DNA of 51,430 bases from Holdemanella biformis DSM 3989 (GTDB lineage Bacteria; Bacillota_I; Bacilli_A; Erysipelotrichales; Erysipelotrichaceae). A model generated the notes under the pieces. It was not told where the DNA came from. It ran no database searches and was given only the letters and a program-made list of their open reading frames with translations. The position numbers and the translations under genes are program-made. Location of the stretch: assembly GCF_000156655.1 (NCBI RefSeq), contig NZ_DS996842.1, forward strand, positions 125,785 through 177,214, read 5' to 3'. Shown one piece after another: positions 50,138 through 51,430 of this stretch. Numbering within the stretch: position 1 is the stretch's first letter; the number at the start of each line of letters is the position of its first letter.

Positions 50138-51430
50138 AGTTATCATCTGTAATGTAATCACAGATGTTCTTCGATGCAGGAGTTCTTCTTGTAGCCTTTC
50201 TCTTTGGCTTTACAGGCTCCTCATTTAGAATGGCGATCACCTGTTTAGCTACTTCATGTGGCTTCAGGCGATGATTGACATCTTCTTCTAAAACCATTCG
50301 AGTTGCTCTGCCGATTGAGTCAGAGTCAAACTCTACATAGATTTCACGGACCAAGTCGATGACCTTTGTCATCATCTTGCTCTCATAAACCATGTTGCTG
50401 ATGTTGGATTCAGGCATTTGATATTTGTTCTTCTCTTCCTCAGCAATCGTAAGAATACGTTCATCTTCAAGTTCTTCAGTTCTTGCCTGATTAACAATGT
50501 CGATAGCACCTTTCAACTGTTTGAAATGCTTGTTGTTAACACGCACAATGAACTTCTTGTCGATGGTCTCAATCTTCCCTTTGGACTTACTGTCAATGTA
50601 TTCCAGCATGATCCATTTGTACAACCAAATCAGCATGTTAATGATACCACCTGAGCACTCATACAAAGTGTCTGAAAGTTCCTTAGACCATTGAATCGGT
50701 GTATCCAGCCATTGCCAAGTCAAAAGCATATTCACCAGCATGTTGAAATAATCCTTGTCAGTCGTATATGCGGAAGCGTCAATGAAGTCACCTGCTCTAC
50801 GTGCATTTCTAAGCATTGTAAACAGCTTCTTGTAGGCTTCATCTGTTCCAACTACACTCAAGGCTACCTTTGTCTTGTTGACGATACCTAACAGACCTTC
50901 ATAGCTGTTTTCTCTATTGGTGTTGAAGTCGATAAGCTGGATTTCGTCCATCACAATAGTTCCAATCGAGAACATTTCGATAAGCTGGCAGACTTTTAAT
51001 TGCTTGTCTGCAAGGCTTTTGCACTTCTTGTTAATCATGACTTCATAGATAGGTTCGGGATTTCCTAAAGCATTATCAATGGCTTCTCCAATCTGTCTAT
51101 ACAAGGTTGAAAAGTTGCTGTTTGGCATACAACTTACGACCAGATATGTAATCTGTGGAATCGAAGTTCCAGGATCTGGATGGTGCATGATTACTTGTGG
51201 GATGTTATCGAACAACTGCTTCAATGAAGATGATTTGCCGCATCCTGAATAGCCTAGCAAGGCAAACCCAGATGGAGCACTATCTTCGATTTTACCCTTC
51301 ATTTTGATGAGTTTCTTGTCAGTTGACTCGCCAATAGCATTTGTGTCCCAGACATAGGATTTGCGAAGCATATAGGAGCTAACGATTACATCATAGTTGA
51401 TGAATTCCAAACTGCTTTTGGAACGATAAA
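50136..51430 (-). CDS. tnsC: TnsC/TniB-like AAA+ ATPase of a transposon, N-terminus cut by window edge
   Basis: This AAA+ ATPase resembles TnsC of Tn7-like and TniB of Tn5053-like elements, the regulator that links target selection to the TnsA/B-type transposase. Walker A is GYSGCGKS and the segment PQVIMHHPDPGTSIPQITYL is typical of TnsC. Walker B is TIVMDEIQ, with VVGTDEAYKKL and RNARRAGDF following. The C-terminal tail is basic (KPKRKATRR). At least 424 residues are visible. A TTG at 51410 could start it, but no ribosome site is seen and the frame stays open to the window edge (…YRSKSSLEF), so the real start probably lies outside. The transposase and any TniQ/TnsD gene would be upstream, off the window. 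Confidence 0.75.
   Translation of the reverse strand, partial: YRSKSSLEFINYDVIVSSYMLRKSYVWDTNAIGESTDKKLIKMKGKIEDSAPSGFALLGYSGCGKSSSLKQLFDNIPQVIMHHPDPGTSIPQITYLVVSCMPNSNFSTLYRQIGEAIDNALGNPEPIYEVMINKKCKSLADKQLKVCQLIEMFSIGTIVMDEIQLIDFNTNRENSYEGLLGIVNKTKVALSVVGTDEAYKKLFTMLRNARRAGDFIDASAYTTDKDYFNMLVNMLLTWQWLDTPIQWSKELSDTLYECSGGIINMLIWLYKWIMLEYIDSKSKGKIETIDKKFIVRVNNKHFKQLKGAIDIVNQARTEELEDERILTIAEEEKNKYQMPESNISNMVYESKMMTKVIDLVREIYVEFDSDSIGRATRMVLEEDVNHRLKPHEVAKQVIAILNEEPVKPKRKATRRTPASKNICDYITDDN

Noticed and set aside
51408-51410. TTG at 51410 as the definite start of the TnsC-like gene
   Set aside because: No ribosome site precedes it and the frame is open to the window edge, so the gene is treated as cut by the edge.

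Overview
The window looks like a chromosomal segment of a low-GC Gram-positive gut anaerobe, most like the Erysipelotrichaceae. This is an inference from the AT-rich sequence, AGGAGG-type ribosome sites, a butyrate operon, a T-box leader, MurT/GatD cell-wall enzymes and Asp23/Gls24, XseAB, ScpAB and other Firmicutes housekeeping genes. No rRNA or tRNA gene is present.

Left part (1-9361): fermentative butyrate synthesis. Two thiolases on the minus strand (268-1452 and 1588-2793) face away from the plus-strand operon bcd-etfB-etfA-hbd-crt-CoA transferase (3084-9361). Together they cover two acetyl-CoA to butyryl-CoA plus CoA transfer to a free acid. Palindromes matching the Rex (NADH-sensing repressor) operator sit beside the bcd promoter and, less perfectly, beside the second thiolase promoter. 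The final CoA transferase is of the propionate CoA-transferase type and is broken by one extra base.

9423-14753: a threonine aldolase, a tightly overlapping minus-strand operon (Nudix hydrolase, ATP-grasp ligase, esterase, phosphoesterase with an SH3-like tail) of unknown joint function, and a CwlD-like amidase with one zinc-ligand position changed. 14844-25633: chromosome segregation (scpAB), RNA modification (rluB, rsmE, mtaB), murE, rpsU, phoH, yebC and hisS-aspS behind a T-box. 25693-27972: an AAA-ATPase/PD-(D/E)XK protein and an HD-domain protein. 27987-28141 holds a strong candidate small RNA with 6S-like architecture.

28252-42712: a long housekeeping stretch (truB, ribF, an Asp23-like gene, a 5'-nucleotidase, nusB, xseAB, ispA, dxs, tlyA, recN, dinB, a tRNA methyltransferase, a Xer recombinase, an Mrp-type ATPase, a YgjP-type peptidase). 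recN and dinB are each split by a one-base shift. 42740-49462: purB, the murT-gatD pair for D-isoglutamine formation in lipid II, a secreted nuclease, a lipoprotein, a patatin-like lipase and a small membrane protein.

Right end (49463-51430): a 673-base gene-free AT-rich region carries two families of short repeats with 21- and 45-base spacing. It is followed by a minus-strand TnsC/TniB-like AAA+ ATPase that runs off the window. This looks like one end of a Tn7/Tn5053-like transposon and is the only clear mobile-element signal.
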